A stretch of DNA of 64,000 bases, taken from Solwaraspora sp. WMMD792. GTDB lineage: Bacteria > Actinomycetota > Actinomycetes > Mycobacteriales > Micromonosporaceae. Made by a program: the position numbers and the translations under genes. Below, in pieces: positions 42,295 to 51,856 of this stretch (within the stretch, counting starts at the first letter, position 1; each line of letters begins with the position of its first letter). Location: the NCBI RefSeq assembly GCF_029626105.1, contig NZ_JARUBH010000009.1, positions 3,720,001 to 3,784,000 of the forward strand, read 5' to 3'. The notes below the pieces were generated by a model. The model worked only from the letters and a program-made list of their open reading frames with translations. It was not told the DNA's origin and searched no databases.

Positions 42295-42622
42295 TACCGA
42301 CGCCCGCCAGGCGCGGCCACCGGGCGGCGAGCGGGCCGCCACTGGGCCGGGTCGGGGCAGACTGCAGCGCCGCTGGTGGCCGGGGAGGTCATGGTCGCGA
42401 TGCTACGCGGCAGCCCGGCAAACGGCAGCGCAGCCGCGCCGCCGGGAGCGGCTTGGACACGGCAGCGCAGCCGCGCCGCCAGCGGGGTCACTTGCGGGCG
42501 GCGGATAGCATAAGGTTCAGTACGTTCTGAACGTTCGTAACAGCCGTTGATCGTCACAGCCGTTGATCGTCAAACGCTTCGAGGCGCAGCGTCGACAACC
42601 CAAGTCAAGGAGGCGAGGTCCG
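42295..42622. other. Intergenic region between fused E1 and ABC genes, with two direct repeats
   Basis: No gene. It holds a 22-bp direct repeat (ACGGCAGCGCAGCCGCGCCG plus CC) at 42422-42443 and 42459-42480, a TetR-like operator at 42515-42534, and a perfect tandem ACAGCCGTTGATCGTC at 42540-42571 close to the ABC gene ribosome site. Confidence 0.6.
42515..42534 (+). promoter_or_regulatory. Inverted-repeat operator upstream of the ABC-2 transporter genes
   Basis: GTTCAG-N6-CTGAAC (42515-42532) overlaps the smaller palindrome ACGTTC-T-GAACGT (42522-42534). It lies about 90 bp before the ATG at 42623 in an AT-richer stretch (GATAGCATAAGG just upstream). Shape and spacing suit a TetR-family repressor; none is encoded adjacent. 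Confidence 0.5.
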
Positions 42623-43534
42623 ATGGCTGACCCGGCCATCCGTACCGAGCAGTTGATCAAGACGTACGGCCGCAACCGCGGCCTCACCGGCCTCGACCTT
42701 CAGGTCGAGACCGCCGAGGTGTACGGGTTCCTCGGCCCCAACGGGGCCGGCAAGTCCACCACAATCCGGCTGCTACTGGATCTGATCCGCCCGACCAGCG
42801 GCACCGTCCGGGTGCTGGGGCTCGACCCGCGCGCCGACGGCATTCCGCTCCGCCGACGGATCGGCTACCTGGCCGGCGACTTCATCGTGGACGGCCGGCA
42901 GACCGGCCACGAACTCCTCACCTATCTGGGCAACCTGCGCGGCGGGGTGCCCAAGGCGCGGATCACCGAACTGGCCGACCGGCTCGACCTCGACCTCGGC
43001 CGGCGGATCAAAGGGCTGTCCAAGGGCAACCGGCAGAAGGTCGGGGTCGTGCAGGCCTTCATGCACTCCCCCGAGCTGCTCATCCTCGACGAACCGACCA
43101 GCGGCCTGGACCCCTTCCTGCAGCAGGAGTTCGTCGCGATGGTCCGCGAGGCAAAGGCCGCCGGGCAGACCGTCTTCATGTCCTCGCACGTGATGAGCGA
43201 GGTGCAGCAGACCGCCGACCGGGTCGGCATCATCCGCGACGGCCGGCTGGTCACCGTCGAACGGGTCGAGGAGCTGCGGGAACGGGCGGTACGCCGGATC
43301 GAGATCGTCTTCGACGCACCGGTGCCGGCCGACGAGTTCGCGACGGTTCCCGGGCTCAGCGACGTCGTGGTGCGCGACAACCGGCTCAGTTGCCGGCTCG
43401 ACGGACGGGCCGATCCGCTGATCAAGGCGGCGAGCCGGTACACCGTCGTCAGCTTCCTCGCCGAGGAGCCCGACCTGGAGGACCTCTTCTTCACCTACTA
43501 CGAGCGGACGGAGACCGACGGTGTTGCTGCGTAA
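42623..43534 (+). CDS. ABC-2 type transporter ATP-binding protein
   Basis: 303 aa from the ATG at 42623 with AAGGAGG upstream. Walker A GFLGPNGAGKSTT, signature LSKGNRQKVGVVQAF, Walker B LLILDEPTSGLDP and H-loop MSSHVMSE are all intact. The C-terminal 80 residues form the DrrA-like accessory domain. Pairs with the permease that starts 14 bp before its stop. Substrate unknown; drug or lipid export is typical of the family. Confidence 0.93.
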   Translation: MADPAIRTEQLIKTYGRNRGLTGLDLQVETAEVYGFLGPNGAGKSTTIRLLLDLIRPTSGTVRVLGLDPRADGIPLRRRIGYLAGDFIVDGRQTGHELLTYLGNLRGGVPKARITELADRLDLDLGRRIKGLSKGNRQKVGVVQAFMHSPELLILDEPTSGLDPFLQQEFVAMVREAKAAGQTVFMSSHVMSEVQQTADRVGIIRDGRLVTVERVEELRERAVRRIEIVFDAPVPADEFATVPGLSDVVVRDNRLSCRLDGRADPLIKAASRYTVVSFLAEEPDLEDLFFTYYERTETDGVAA

Positions 43535-44318
43535 CCCGTTCACCAAGGCGCTGCGCGACAACCGCCGGTCCATGCTGGGCTGGGCGGTGTCGATCGCAGC
43601 CGTCGGCACCATGTACGCGGCGTTCTGGCCGACCATGCAGACACCGGAGATGGCAGACGCACTGGCTGCATATCCGGAAGGGATGCTGGAGGCGCTCAAC
43701 TTCGAAGACGTCACCAGTCCCGCCGGCTATCTCGGCAGCGCCGTCTACGGACTGCTCATCCCCCTGCTCGTGGCGGTGTTCGGGATCGGCGCCGGGGCCC
43801 GGACGATCGCCGGTGACGAGGAGACCGGTTCGTTGGACCTGCTGCTCGCCCACCCGGTCGGCCGGGCCCGGGCCGCGCTGCAGCGGTTCGCCGCGCTGCT
43901 GGTCGGGCTGGTGGTCACCGGGGCGCTGCTCTGGCTGGCCCTGGTGGCGATCCGTGGTCCGGCCGAGTTCACCGCCGTCGGGGTCGGTGCGCTGGCCGCG
44001 ATGACCCTGCATCTGGTGCTGTTCGGCACCGCGTTCGCCGCCCTGGCGTACGGCGTGGGGGCCGCCACCGGCAGCCGCGCGACGGCGCTCGGCGTCGGCG
44101 CGGCGGTCGCCGTGCTCGGCTACCTCGCCAATGCCGTCCTGCCCCAGGTCGACGCATTGGCGTGGGCCCGCGACGTCTCCCCGTTCCACTGGTACCTCGA
44201 CGGCGACCCGTTGGTGAACGGGGTGCAGGTCGGCGGCGTACTGCTGCTCGCCGGCTTCGCCGCGGTCTGCGTCGCCGCCGGCACCTGGCGCTTCACCCGC
44301 CGCGACATCGCCGTGTGA
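43521..44318 (+). CDS. ABC-2 type transporter permease
   Basis: 265 aa from the GTG at 43521, overlapping the ATPase gene by 14 bp. Six hydrophobic segments, a cytoplasmic start RNPFTKALRDNRRSMLGWAV and the family pattern GAGARTIAGDEETGSLDLLL AHPV region after TM2. Membrane half of the exporter encoded with the gene before. Confidence 0.9.
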   Translation: MLLRNPFTKALRDNRRSMLGWAVSIAAVGTMYAAFWPTMQTPEMADALAAYPEGMLEALNFEDVTSPAGYLGSAVYGLLIPLLVAVFGIGAGARTIAGDEETGSLDLLLAHPVGRARAALQRFAALLVGLVVTGALLWLALVAIRGPAEFTAVGVGALAAMTLHLVLFGTAFAALAYGVGAATGSRATALGVGAAVAVLGYLANAVLPQVDALAWARDVSPFHWYLDGDPLVNGVQVGGVLLLAGFAAVCVAAGTWRFTRRDIAV

Positions 44319-44403
44319 CGAATCCGCCGCGCGGCCGGGTTGGTGGGTGCCGCGCCGGCCGGGCCCGCCCAGCCGGGCGGGCCCGGCTGCCACACTGGCA
44401 GGC

Positions 44404-44808
44404 ATGGACTCCGACGTGATCTCCATCCGGACCGGCTCCCGACCCGTGGTGCGTGACATCACCGCCGAGGCGGGACGGTTCGTCGCCGGACGTGGCGACG
44501 GGCTGCTGCACGTGTTCGTACCGCACGCCACCGCCGGTATCGCGATCATCGAGACCGGTGCCGGCTCCGACGACGATCTGCTCACCGCCCTGGACCAACT
44601 GCTGCCCACCGACGACCGCTGGCAGCACCGGCACGGCTCCCCCGGGCACGGCCGGGACCATGTGCTGCCGGCGTTCGTCGCCCCGTACGCCACCCTGCCC
44701 GTGCTCGACGGCCGGCTCGCCCTCGGCACCTGGCAGTCGGTCTGCCTGGTCGACCCGAACGGGGACAACGCCGACCGCAAGGTCCGGTTCTCCTTCCTCG
44801 CCGGTTGA
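44404..44808 (+). CDS. YjbQ (UPF0047) family protein
   Basis: 134 aa from the ATG at 44404. GDGLLHVFVPHATAGIAIIE, DRWQHRHGSPGHGRDH and LALGTWQSVCLVDPNGD are the three conserved YjbQ blocks. The family has weak thiamine-phosphate-synthase activity in vitro; its true role is unclear. Standalone gene, 85 bp after the permease. Confidence 0.9.
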   Translation: MDSDVISIRTGSRPVVRDITAEAGRFVAGRGDGLLHVFVPHATAGIAIIETGAGSDDDLLTALDQLLPTDDRWQHRHGSPGHGRDHVLPAFVAPYATLPVLDGRLALGTWQSVCLVDPNGDNADRKVRFSFLAG

Positions 44809-44996
44809 CGGCGGCCGACTCGCTGGTCGAGACGGCCGGCCGGGGCGGTCGGAGCCGGGGCCGGAGCCGGCCGGAAGTTACCGTCTGGTACCTGTGTCCC
44901 AGATCGCCTCTATGGCGACCGCGCGTGACGCAACCGGCCTCCAGGGGGCAGGATGGTCAGTAGAGACCTATCCCACACACAACTGAGGGAACGCCT

Positions 44997-47759
44997 GTGG
45001 CCACGGAACGCAAGCGCCCGGTGATCAGCGACGGCCTGCCGAGCCAGCTTCCGGACATCGACCCTGAAGAAACCAGCGAATGGGTCGAGTCACTCGACGG
45101 AGTGATCGACGAACGCGGCGCCAAACGCGCCCGCTACGTCATGCTGCGCCTGCTCGAACGGGCTCGGGAGCGTCAGGTCGGGGTGCCGCCACTGACCACC
45201 ACCGACTACATCAACACGATTCCGCCGGAACGCGAACCCTGGTTCCCCGGCGACGAGATGATCGAGCGGCGGATCCGCGCGTACATCCGGTGGAACGCCG
45301 CGGTGCTGGTGCACCGCGCGCAGCGGCCGGAGATCGGCGTCGGTGGCCACATCTCCACCTACGCCAGCGCCGCGTCCCTCTACGAAGTGGGGATGAATCA
45401 CTTCTTCCGTGGCAAGCAGCACCCCGGCGGTGGTGACCACATCTTCTTCCAGGGGCACGCCTCCCCCGGCATGTACGCCCGCGCCTTCGTCGAGGGCCGG
45501 CTGTCGGAGCAGCGCCTCGACGGCTTCCGGCAGGAGCTGTCGCACGCCGGGCTCGGCGGCGGCCTGCCGTCGTACCCGCACCCGCGACTGATGCCGGACT
45601 TCTGGGAGTTCCCCACCGTCTCGATGGGCCTCGGCGCGATCAACGCGATCTACCAGGCCCGGTTCAACCGGTACCTGCAGCACCGGGGCATCAAGGACAC
45701 CTCCGACCAGCACGTGTGGGCGTTCCTCGGCGACGGTGAGATGGACGAGCCGGAGTCGCTCGGCGCGATCGGGGTGGCCGCCCGCGAGGAGCTGGACAAC
45801 CTCACCTTCGTGATCAACTGCAACCTGCAGCGGCTGGACGGCCCGGTGCGCGGCAACGGCAAGGTCATGCAGGAGCTGGAGGCGTTCTTCCGGGGCGCCG
45901 GCTGGAACGTGATCAAGGTCGTCTGGGGCCGGGAGTGGGATCCGCTGCTCGCCGCGGACACCGACGGCGCGCTGGTCAACCTGATGAACACCACGCCGGA
46001 CGGCGACTACCAGACCTACAAGGCCGAGTCCGGCGCGTACGTGCGGGAGCACTTCTTCGGTCGCGACCCGCGTACCCGCAAGATGGTCGAAGGGCTGTCC
46101 GACGACGAGATCTGGAACCTCAAGCGCGGCGGACACGACTACCGCAAGCTGTACGCGGCGTACAAGGCGGCCACCGAGCACACCGGCCAGCCGACGGTGA
46201 TCCTGGCCAAGACGATCAAGGGCTGGACGCTCGGGGAGCACTTCGAGGGCCGCAACGCAACCCACCAGATGAAGAAGCTGACCCTGGACGACCTGAAGAC
46301 CTTCCGGGACCGGCTCTACCTGGACGTGCCGGACGAGCAGTTGGAAGCCAACCCGTACCTCCCGCCGTACCTGCGCCCGGCCGACGATTCCCCGGAGATG
46401 ACCTACCTGCAGGAGCGCCGCAAGGCCCTCGGCGGGTACGTGCCGACCCGGCGGACCGCCGCCCGTCCGCTGGCGGTGCCGGGCAGCGAGCGGTTCGGTG
46501 ACGTCAAACGCGGCTCCGGCAAGCAGAAGGTCGCCACCACGATGGCCTTCGTCCGGCTGCTCAAGGACATCATGAAGGACCGCGAGTTCGGCAAGCGGTG
46601 GGTGCCGATCATCCCGGACGAGGCGCGGACCTTCGGCATGGACTCGCTGTTCCCGACGCAGAAGATCTACTCACCGCACGGGCAGAAGTACACTGCGGTG
46701 GACCGGGAGCTGTTCCTGTCGTACAAGGAGTCCACCGCCGGGCAGATCCTGCACGAGGGGATCAACGAGGCCGGCTCGGTCGCGTCGTTCACCGCCGCCG
46801 GCACGTCGTACGCCACTCACGACGAGCCGATGATCCCGCTGTACATCTTCTACTCGATGTTCGGCTTCCAGCGCACCGGTGACGCGTTCTGGGCGGCGGC
46901 CGACCAGATGGCCCGCGGCTTCGTCCTCGGGGCCACCGCCGGGCGGACCACGCTCAACGGCGAGGGCCTGCAGCACGAGGACGGGCATTCGCAGCTGCTC
47001 GCCGCGACCAACCCGGCGGTGGTCGCCTATGACCCGGCGTTCGCGTTCGAGATCGCCCACATCGTGGAGAACGGCCTGCACCGGATGTACGGCGAGTCGC
47101 CGGAGAACATCTTCTACTACCTGACGGTGTACAACGAGCCGATCCTGCAGCCGGCGCAGCCGGACGGGCTCGACGTCGAAGGACTACTCAAGGGCCTCTA
47201 CCGGTACGCGGCGGCACCACAGGTGAGCCGGGCCGACGGCGCCGAGGTGCCGCGCGCGACGATCCTCGCCTCCGGCACCGGGATGCAGTGGGCGCTCAAG
47301 GCCCAGCAGCTGCTCGCCGAGGACTGGCAGGTGGCCGCCGAGGTGTGGTCGGTGACCTCCTGGACGGAGCTGCGTCGCGACGCGGTCGCCTGTGAGGAGC
47401 ACAACCTGCTCAACCCGGGCGGTGACCTGCGGGTTCCGCATGTACGCACGGCGCTGGCCGACGCGCCCGGCTCGGTGGTCGCGGTCAGCGACTGGATGCG
47501 GGCGGTGCCGGACCTGATCGCCCGTTGGGTGCCGGGGGACTACACCTCACTCGGCACCGACGGTTTCGGGCTGTCGGACACCCGGCACGCGCTGCGTCGG
47601 CACTTCCACGTCGACGCCGAGTCGGTGGCGGTCGCGGCATTGCGCCAGTTGGCGCTGCGCGGCGAGATCCCGGCCGAGGTGCCCGCTGGCGCCGCCAAGA
47701 AGTACGCGATCGACGATGTCGGGGCTGCCCCGGTCGGGGAGACCGGCGGCGAGTCCTGA
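44997..47759 (+). CDS. aceE: Pyruvate dehydrogenase E1, homodimeric type
   Basis: 920 aa from the GTG at 44997 (GAGGGA upstream). Diagnostic regions: [20 protein letters not shown], thiamine-diphosphate motif [20 protein letters not shown] with [17 protein letters not shown], and [20 protein letters not shown]. Converts pyruvate to acetyl-CoA together with E2/E3 encoded elsewhere. Size matches the family. The 188-bp leader has no gene but includes TCGCC-N5-GGCGA. Confidence 0.97.
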   Translation: MATERKRPVISDGLPSQLPDIDPEETSEWVESLDGVIDERGAKRARYVMLRLLERARERQVGVPPLTTTDYINTIPPEREPWFPGDEMIERRIRAYIRWNAAVLVHRAQRPEIGVGGHISTYASAASLYEVGMNHFFRGKQHPGGGDHIFFQGHASPGMYARAFVEGRLSEQRLDGFRQELSHAGLGGGLPSYPHPRLMPDFWEFPTVSMGLGAINAIYQARFNRYLQHRGIKDTSDQHVWAFLGDGEMDEPESLGAIGVAAREELDNLTFVINCNLQRLDGPVRGNGKVMQELEAFFRGAGWNVIKVVWGREWDPLLAADTDGALVNLMNTTPDGDYQTYKAESGAYVREHFFGRDPRTRKMVEGLSDDEIWNLKRGGHDYRKLYAAYKAATEHTGQPTVILAKTIKGWTLGEHFEGRNATHQMKKLTLDDLKTFRDRLYLDVPDEQLEANPYLPPYLRPADDSPEMTYLQERRKALGGYVPTRRTAARPLAVPGSERFGDVKRGSGKQKVATTMAFVRLLKDIMKDREFGKRWVPIIPDEARTFGMDSLFPTQKIYSPHGQKYTAVDRELFLSYKESTAGQILHEGINEAGSVASFTAAGTSYATHDEPMIPLYIFYSMFGFQRTGDAFWAAADQMARGFVLGATAGRTTLNGEGLQHEDGHSQLLAATNPAVVAYDPAFAFEIAHIVENGLHRMYGESPENIFYYLTVYNEPILQPAQPDGLDVEGLLKGLYRYAAAPQVSRADGAEVPRATILASGTGMQWALKAQQLLAEDWQVAAEVWSVTSWTELRRDAVACEEHNLLNPGGDLRVPHVRTALADAPGSVVAVSDWMRAVPDLIARWVPGDYTSLGTDGFGLSDTRHALRRHFHVDAESVAVAALRQLALRGEIPAEVPAGAAKKYAIDDVGAAPVGETGGES

Positions 47760-47776
47760 TCCGCGGCGACCGCTGT

Positions 47777-47812
47777 CGACGGGCCCTGGCGGGTGACCGC
47801 CGGGGCCCGTCG
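47777..47812 (+). terminator. Terminator hairpin after aceE
   Basis: A 16-bp stem (one T-G wobble) beginning CGACGGGCCC, with loop GTGA, 18 bp after the aceE stop. No T-tract follows, as is usual in this genome. Confidence 0.7.
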
Positions 47813-47852
47813 CGTCCGGGGGCCGCACCGTCTGCGGACCTGCCGTAGCTGG

Positions 47853-47943
47853 GGTCGGCCACGGTCAGCAGACGTAGGTCCGGTCGGCCACAGTCAGCAG
47901 ACGTTGGTCCGGTCGCCGACGTTGGTCCGGTCGCCGGCGTTGG
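47853..47943. repeat. Two tandem arrays across the end of the SRPBCC gene
   Basis: A 29-nt unit is present twice head to tail (47853-47881, 47882-47910, two mismatches) and crosses the stop at 47894. An adjoining 18-nt unit GACGTTGGTCCGGTCGCC is repeated at 47900 and 47918 with a partial third copy. The 18-nt unit is coding and gives the C-terminal repeat GDRTNVGDRTNVC. Confidence 0.85.
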
Positions 47944-48382
47944 CGGCGTGCCGGGCGGCGGCCAGGTCGGACAGGCGGCCCAGGGAGGTCTCCAGATCGG
48001 CACCGACCCGGTGCTTGCCGAGTCGCAGCAGGGTCGCGCTGACCTGGCCGGCCGGCCACCGCACGATGGTCAGCCGTACTGCGGTGCCGTCGCCCTCCGG
48101 GGTGAGTTCGACCTGCACCTCGGTACGGGCCTCGGCCCGCAGGCCGGGACCGGCGGCCCGCTCCCGCCAGGCGATCAGCTTGGGCGGCTGGAACTCGATT
48201 ACCTCGGCGTCCGCGGCCGCGCCGTCCGCCGTGTGCACCCGCATCCGGCGGATGTCGCCGCCGATCACCTCGGCCTGGCGGACACCGGCGAGCCAGTCGG
48301 GCAGCAACGCGGCCTGCCCGACCACCTCCCAGACGGTGTCGATCGGGGCCTCCGCCCGTCCGCTGCGTTCGATGAGGATCAT
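47894..48382 (-). CDS. SRPBCC (polyketide cyclase/START-like) family protein
   Basis: 162 aa from the ATG at 48382. Pattern RSGRAEAPIDTVWEVVGQAA, LLPDWLAGVRQAEVIG, then QPPKLIAWRERAAGPG and GTAVRLTIVRWPAG matches the SRPBCC ligand-binding fold. The last 13 residues are a repeat-expanded tail (GDRTNV twice). The frame is open upstream through a CTFCGKCDLGCAC stretch to 48649, but this overlaps the divergent gltX start and is not supported. Ligand unknown. Confidence 0.82.
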   Translation of the reverse strand: MILIERSGRAEAPIDTVWEVVGQAALLPDWLAGVRQAEVIGGDIRRMRVHTADGAAADAEVIEFQPPKLIAWRERAAGPGLRAEARTEVQVELTPEGDGTAVRLTIVRWPAGQVSATLLRLGKHRVGADLETSLGRLSDLAAARHAANAGDRTNVGDRTNVC

Positions 48383-48579
48383 CTGCCCGCCTGTCTCTGC
48401 CTGCTCGTCCTGACAGGCGCAGCCTAAATCACATTTTCCACAAAAGGTGCAGACTTCGCTGTTCGCCCGACGCCACCGCGACCGCCGCACGCCGACCGGT
48501 CCGGTCGGTCGCCCCCGAGCCGACGACGGTGACCGGACCTGGCCGTCGGGCGGGGATCGGCCGCCCGTAGGCTGGGGCC

Positions 48580-50013
48580 GTGACGGTACGCGTACGCTTC
48601 GCCCCATCCCCCACCGGTATGTTCCATGTCGGCGGTGCCCGTTCAGCACTGCAGAACTGGATCTACGCCAAGCAGCACGGGGGCGTGTTCGTACTGCGGG
48701 TGGAGGACACCGACGCGGCCCGCAACCGCCCCGAGTGGATCGAGGGGATCCTCAGCGCGCTGGACTGGATCGGCATCCGTCGTGGTTCGTACGAGGGGCC
48801 GTACTTCCAGTCGACCAACGCCGGCGAGCACCGCGCGGCGGCCGACCGGCTGCACCAGTCCGGGCGTGCCTACTACTGCGACTGCGCCCGCGCCGACGTG
48901 CAGGCCCGCACCGGCAGCGAGTACCGGGGGTACGACGGGTTCTGCCGCGACCGGGGTCTCGACGCTGGTGCTGGACGGGCACTGCGGTTCCGCACTCCGG
49001 ACACCGGCAGCACCACGGTCGTCGACCTGATCCGCGGCGAGCCGACGTTCGAGAACCAGTTGATCGAGGACTTCGTCATCGCCCGGGGCGACGGCTCACC
49101 GGTCTTCCTGCTGGCCAACGTGGTCGACGACATCTCCCAGGGGATCACCCACGTGATCCGCGCCGAGGAACACCTGCCGAACACCCCGAAACAGCAACTG
49201 CTCTGGGCAGCACTCGGGGTCAAGCCACCGGTGTGGGCGCACGTGCCGGTGGTCGTCAACGAGAAACGCCAGAAGCTGTCCAAGCGCCGCGACAAGGTGG
49301 CGCTGGAGGCGTACCGCGACGAGGGGTACCTCGCCGACGCGATGCGCAACTATCTGATGCTGCTCGGCTGGGCGCCGAGCAACGACCGGGAGATCGTGCC
49401 CTGGTCGGTGATCGAGGAGGAGTTCCGGCTGGAGGGGGTGAACCCGTCACCGGCGTTCTTCGACGAGCGCAAGCTACGCGCCTTCAACGGCGAGTACATC
49501 CGGGCGCTGCCGGTCGAGGACTTCATCGCCGCCTGCCAGCCCTGGCTGACCGGGACTCCGTCGGCGCCGGCGCCGACCGGCAGCGGTATCGCGCCGCCGC
49601 CGTGGCGGGCGACCGACTACGACCCGACGACGTTCGCGGCGGTCGCCCCGCTCGCTCAGACCAGGATCGCCGTACTCAGCGAGATCGTCGCCAACGTCGA
49701 TTTCCTCTTCCTCGACGTCCCGGTGATCGACGACGCCGCGTGGGCAAAGGCGATGAAGGACGGCTCGGCCGACCTGCTGGACGCGACGATCGCCGCGTTC
49801 GCGGCGCTGCCGGACTGGTCCGCCGAGCCGTTGAAGGCGGCGCTGGAGCAGGTCGGCGCCGAGCGTGGCCTCAAGCTCGGCAGGGCCCAGGCACCGGTAC
49901 GGGTCGCGGTGACCGGCCGGTCCGTCGGGCTGCCGCTGTTCGAGTCACTGGAAGTCCTCGGGCCGGAGCGCACGTTGCGTCGGCTGCGCGACGCCCGCGC
50001 CCGGCTCGGCTGA
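48580..50013 (+). CDS. gltX: Glutamyl-tRNA synthetase
   Basis: 477 aa from the GTG at 48580. [20 protein letters not shown] carries the class I HIGH-type motif (HVGG), [16 protein letters not shown] the Glu-binding site and [15 protein letters not shown] the KMSKS-type loop. Charges tRNA-Glu. The C-terminal anticodon-binding domain is complete. The stop lies within a 30-nt tandem repeat. Confidence 0.96.
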   Translation: MTVRVRFAPSPTGMFHVGGARSALQNWIYAKQHGGVFVLRVEDTDAARNRPEWIEGILSALDWIGIRRGSYEGPYFQSTNAGEHRAAADRLHQSGRAYYCDCARADVQARTGSEYRGYDGFCRDRGLDAGAGRALRFRTPDTGSTTVVDLIRGEPTFENQLIEDFVIARGDGSPVFLLANVVDDISQGITHVIRAEEHLPNTPKQQLLWAALGVKPPVWAHVPVVVNEKRQKLSKRRDKVALEAYRDEGYLADAMRNYLMLLGWAPSNDREIVPWSVIEEEFRLEGVNPSPAFFDERKLRAFNGEYIRALPVEDFIAACQPWLTGTPSAPAPTGSGIAPPPWRATDYDPTTFAAVAPLAQTRIAVLSEIVANVDFLFLDVPVIDDAAWAKAMKDGSADLLDATIAAFAALPDWSAEPLKAALEQVGAERGLKLGRAQAPVRVAVTGRSVGLPLFESLEVLGPERTLRRLRDARARLG

Positions 50014-50085
50014 CGCCGCGACGCCCGCGCCCGGCTGGACGCCGCGACGGTCCGGCCGGATCGCCTGGACGCTGCGACGGTCAGG
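49987..50085. repeat. 30-nt-period repeat spanning the gltX stop codon
   Basis: CGCGACGCCCGCGCCCGGCT at 49987 and 50017, then TGGACGCCGCGACGGTC at 50036 and TGGACGCTGCGACGGTC at 50066, all on a 30-nt period. The array starts inside the last gltX codons and fills the gap to the convergent copC stop at 50086. Confidence 0.85.
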
Positions 50086-50661
50086 TCAGGTGCTACGGCG
50101 GCGGACGAAGAACGCTCCGGCCGCCACCGCGACCAGCAGGACGACGGCACCGACCAGCCACGGCCACCAGGGCGTCGACTCGGTGGAGCTGGTCGCCTGC
50201 GGCGTCGGCGGCGCCGGGGTCGCCTCCGGTGTCGGTTCGGCGGCGGTGGGACTGGGCGCCCCGGTCGGTGACGGATCAGCGGTCGGCTCGACACCGACCG
50301 TCAAAGTGAAGGCGAGTGTGCCCTTGACCCAGTGCCCATCAGTAGACAACACATTGTAGTCCACTGTGTATTCGCCGGCGGGTCCGGGACGGAACGGCAC
50401 GCTCACCGCCTTGCCGTCCACTACGGGCGCCCCGGTGGACGCCGCAGCGCCGTCCGGACCGGTCACACTCAGTTCGGTCTGCTCCTGGTTGAGATTGGCC
50501 AGAAAGGTGAGGCGGACCGTCTCGGGGGCCTGCGCAAGCTCCGCGCCGTCAGCCGGATCGCTCCCAGTCAGCACGTTGTGTGCCTGGGCCGGTGATGCTC
50601 CGAACAGCACCGCGAGCATCCCGACGAACACCGCGAGCAACACCCCTGGTACGCGTACCAC
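50086..50661 (-). CDS. copC: CopC-domain copper-binding protein with C-terminal membrane anchor
   Basis: 191 aa from the GTG at 50661; a longer frame to 50796 lacks support. Signal peptide VPGVLLAVFVGMLAVLFGAS ending ASPAQA-H puts a histidine at the mature N-terminus, the usual copper ligand (AHNVLTGSDPADGAEL). Second ligand region VLSTDGHWVKGTLAF. A Pro/Thr/Ala-rich linker and a TM (WLVGAVVLLVAVAAGAFFV) anchor it outside the cell. Periplasm-side copper binding and homeostasis are inferred from family. Confidence 0.9.
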   Translation of the reverse strand: MVRVPGVLLAVFVGMLAVLFGASPAQAHNVLTGSDPADGAELAQAPETVRLTFLANLNQEQTELSVTGPDGAAASTGAPVVDGKAVSVPFRPGPAGEYTVDYNVLSTDGHWVKGTLAFTLTVGVEPTADPSPTGAPSPTAAEPTPEATPAPPTPQATSSTESTPWWPWLVGAVVLLVAVAAGAFFVRRRST

Positions 50662-50928
50662 CCTGTCCCCCACCTGTTGCGATCGCCGGATACGATCGGT
50701 CGCCAGACAACGTACCGGGCCGTCATCGGCCGACCTCCCTGGTTGGTCGGTCACCGGTCGTCGATGGTTCCCGAAAAATCCGTCCAGCGGGTGCAACCGT
50801 CCAGGGTCATGCGGAGTCTCTCACAGTGAGGGTCCGCGACCCCGCCCGCCGCTGATTACGTCGGGCAGCCATCGGGTAGTGAGCACATCGACTAGGGACC
50901 TGACCTCCGCGGGGCGAGGGAGTTGACC

Positions 50929-51576
50929 ATGGGACAGCGGGCAGCCAGCCGTCTCTTAGCGGCCGGTGCGCTGCTCCTGGCATTCGGCACGTCCATTTTG
51001 TCGGCGAACCGGGTGTACGCGGCACCACCTGCACCAACGACCGTCACCATCGAAGGTGACGACCTGCCGGAGCCGCTCGCCGTGCACGCCGACGCCGACG
51101 CCGAGTTGTTCGCGGCCGTGCTGAGCCAGGTCAGCTGGCTCACCGGACCGGGCCAGACCAGTTCCCCGGAGCCGGGCGACCTCGGCCCGAAGTACCTGGT
51201 CGTGGTCATGGTGGCGGACGAGCCACATCGCACCTACGAGCTGTATCCACTGGCCGAGGGTGGCCCGCGCGCGTTCCGACCGGCGGAGCAGCCCGGTGAC
51301 GGCAAGACCACGGCCGGCTGGTTCTTCGGCCGGCTGACGATGTCCGAGACGCTGCGGGCGGCCGGCGCACCGCTGCCGGCCCGCCCGGACAGCATCAGCG
51401 GTGGCATCGGCGGCGGCGAACGGGTGATCCCGGAGGACGCGCTCAACCCGGGTGAGGACATCGACAAGATGCTCACCGACCTGCGACAGGTCATGATGCT
51501 CAACGCCGCCGTGGTGGTCGGCATCACCCTGGGTATCGCGGGGATCGCCCTGCTGGTGCGCCGCCGGACCCGGTGA
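50929..51576 (+). CDS. Secreted, membrane-anchored protein of unknown function
   Basis: 215 aa from the ATG at 50929 with GAGGGAG upstream; a TTG at 50923 is less likely. Signal peptide (ASRLLAAGALLLAFGTSILS), an outer domain of about 130 residues (TTVTIEGDDLPEPLAVHADA, TYELYPLAEGGPRAF), then a TM (AAVVVGITLGIAGIALLV) and RRRTR. Divergent from copC, 267 bp apart. No family recognised. Confidence 0.78.
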   Translation: MGQRAASRLLAAGALLLAFGTSILSANRVYAAPPAPTTVTIEGDDLPEPLAVHADADAELFAAVLSQVSWLTGPGQTSSPEPGDLGPKYLVVVMVADEPHRTYELYPLAEGGPRAFRPAEQPGDGKTTAGWFFGRLTMSETLRAAGAPLPARPDSISGGIGGGERVIPEDALNPGEDIDKMLTDLRQVMMLNAAVVVGITLGIAGIALLVRRRTR

Positions 51577-51612
51577 CCGGCTGGGCCGTGCAGGTGACCG
51601 GCCGGGGCGTGT
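51572..51612. repeat. 21-nt imperfect tandem repeat at the stop of the 50929 gene
   Basis: GGTGACCGGCTGGGCCGTG at 51572 and GGTGACCGGCCGGGGCGTG at 51593 differ at two positions. The first includes the TGA stop at 51574. The remaining gap to 51856 (about 245 bp) shows no gene or clear hairpin. Confidence 0.65.
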
Positions 51613-51856
51613 CAGCACCAGCGGTGCGGCGGGCGTTCCCGACGTACCACCCGGGAGCTCGGCCGGACCCCGAGGTGACGGTGCGCGCCCGCCCATCCCC
51701 GTTGCCCCGCGCAGCAGGTCGACGGCGGCCGCGGGTCGGCCGGGCCGCCCCGGCCGGTTCCCTGCCCGGTCAACGTCCGACCGGGTGACGGTTGGTCCCG
51801 CTCCCCCGGATGGTCCCGTTCGACGCCGCCGCTGTGGCCAGCCCCCAGGTACGCCA

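Noticed and set aside
47894-48649. Extended SRPBCC protein with a CTFCGKCDLGCAC cysteine cluster
   Set aside because: The extension overlaps the gltX start and has arginine/proline-rich shadow composition; the ATG at 48382 gives a normal family length.
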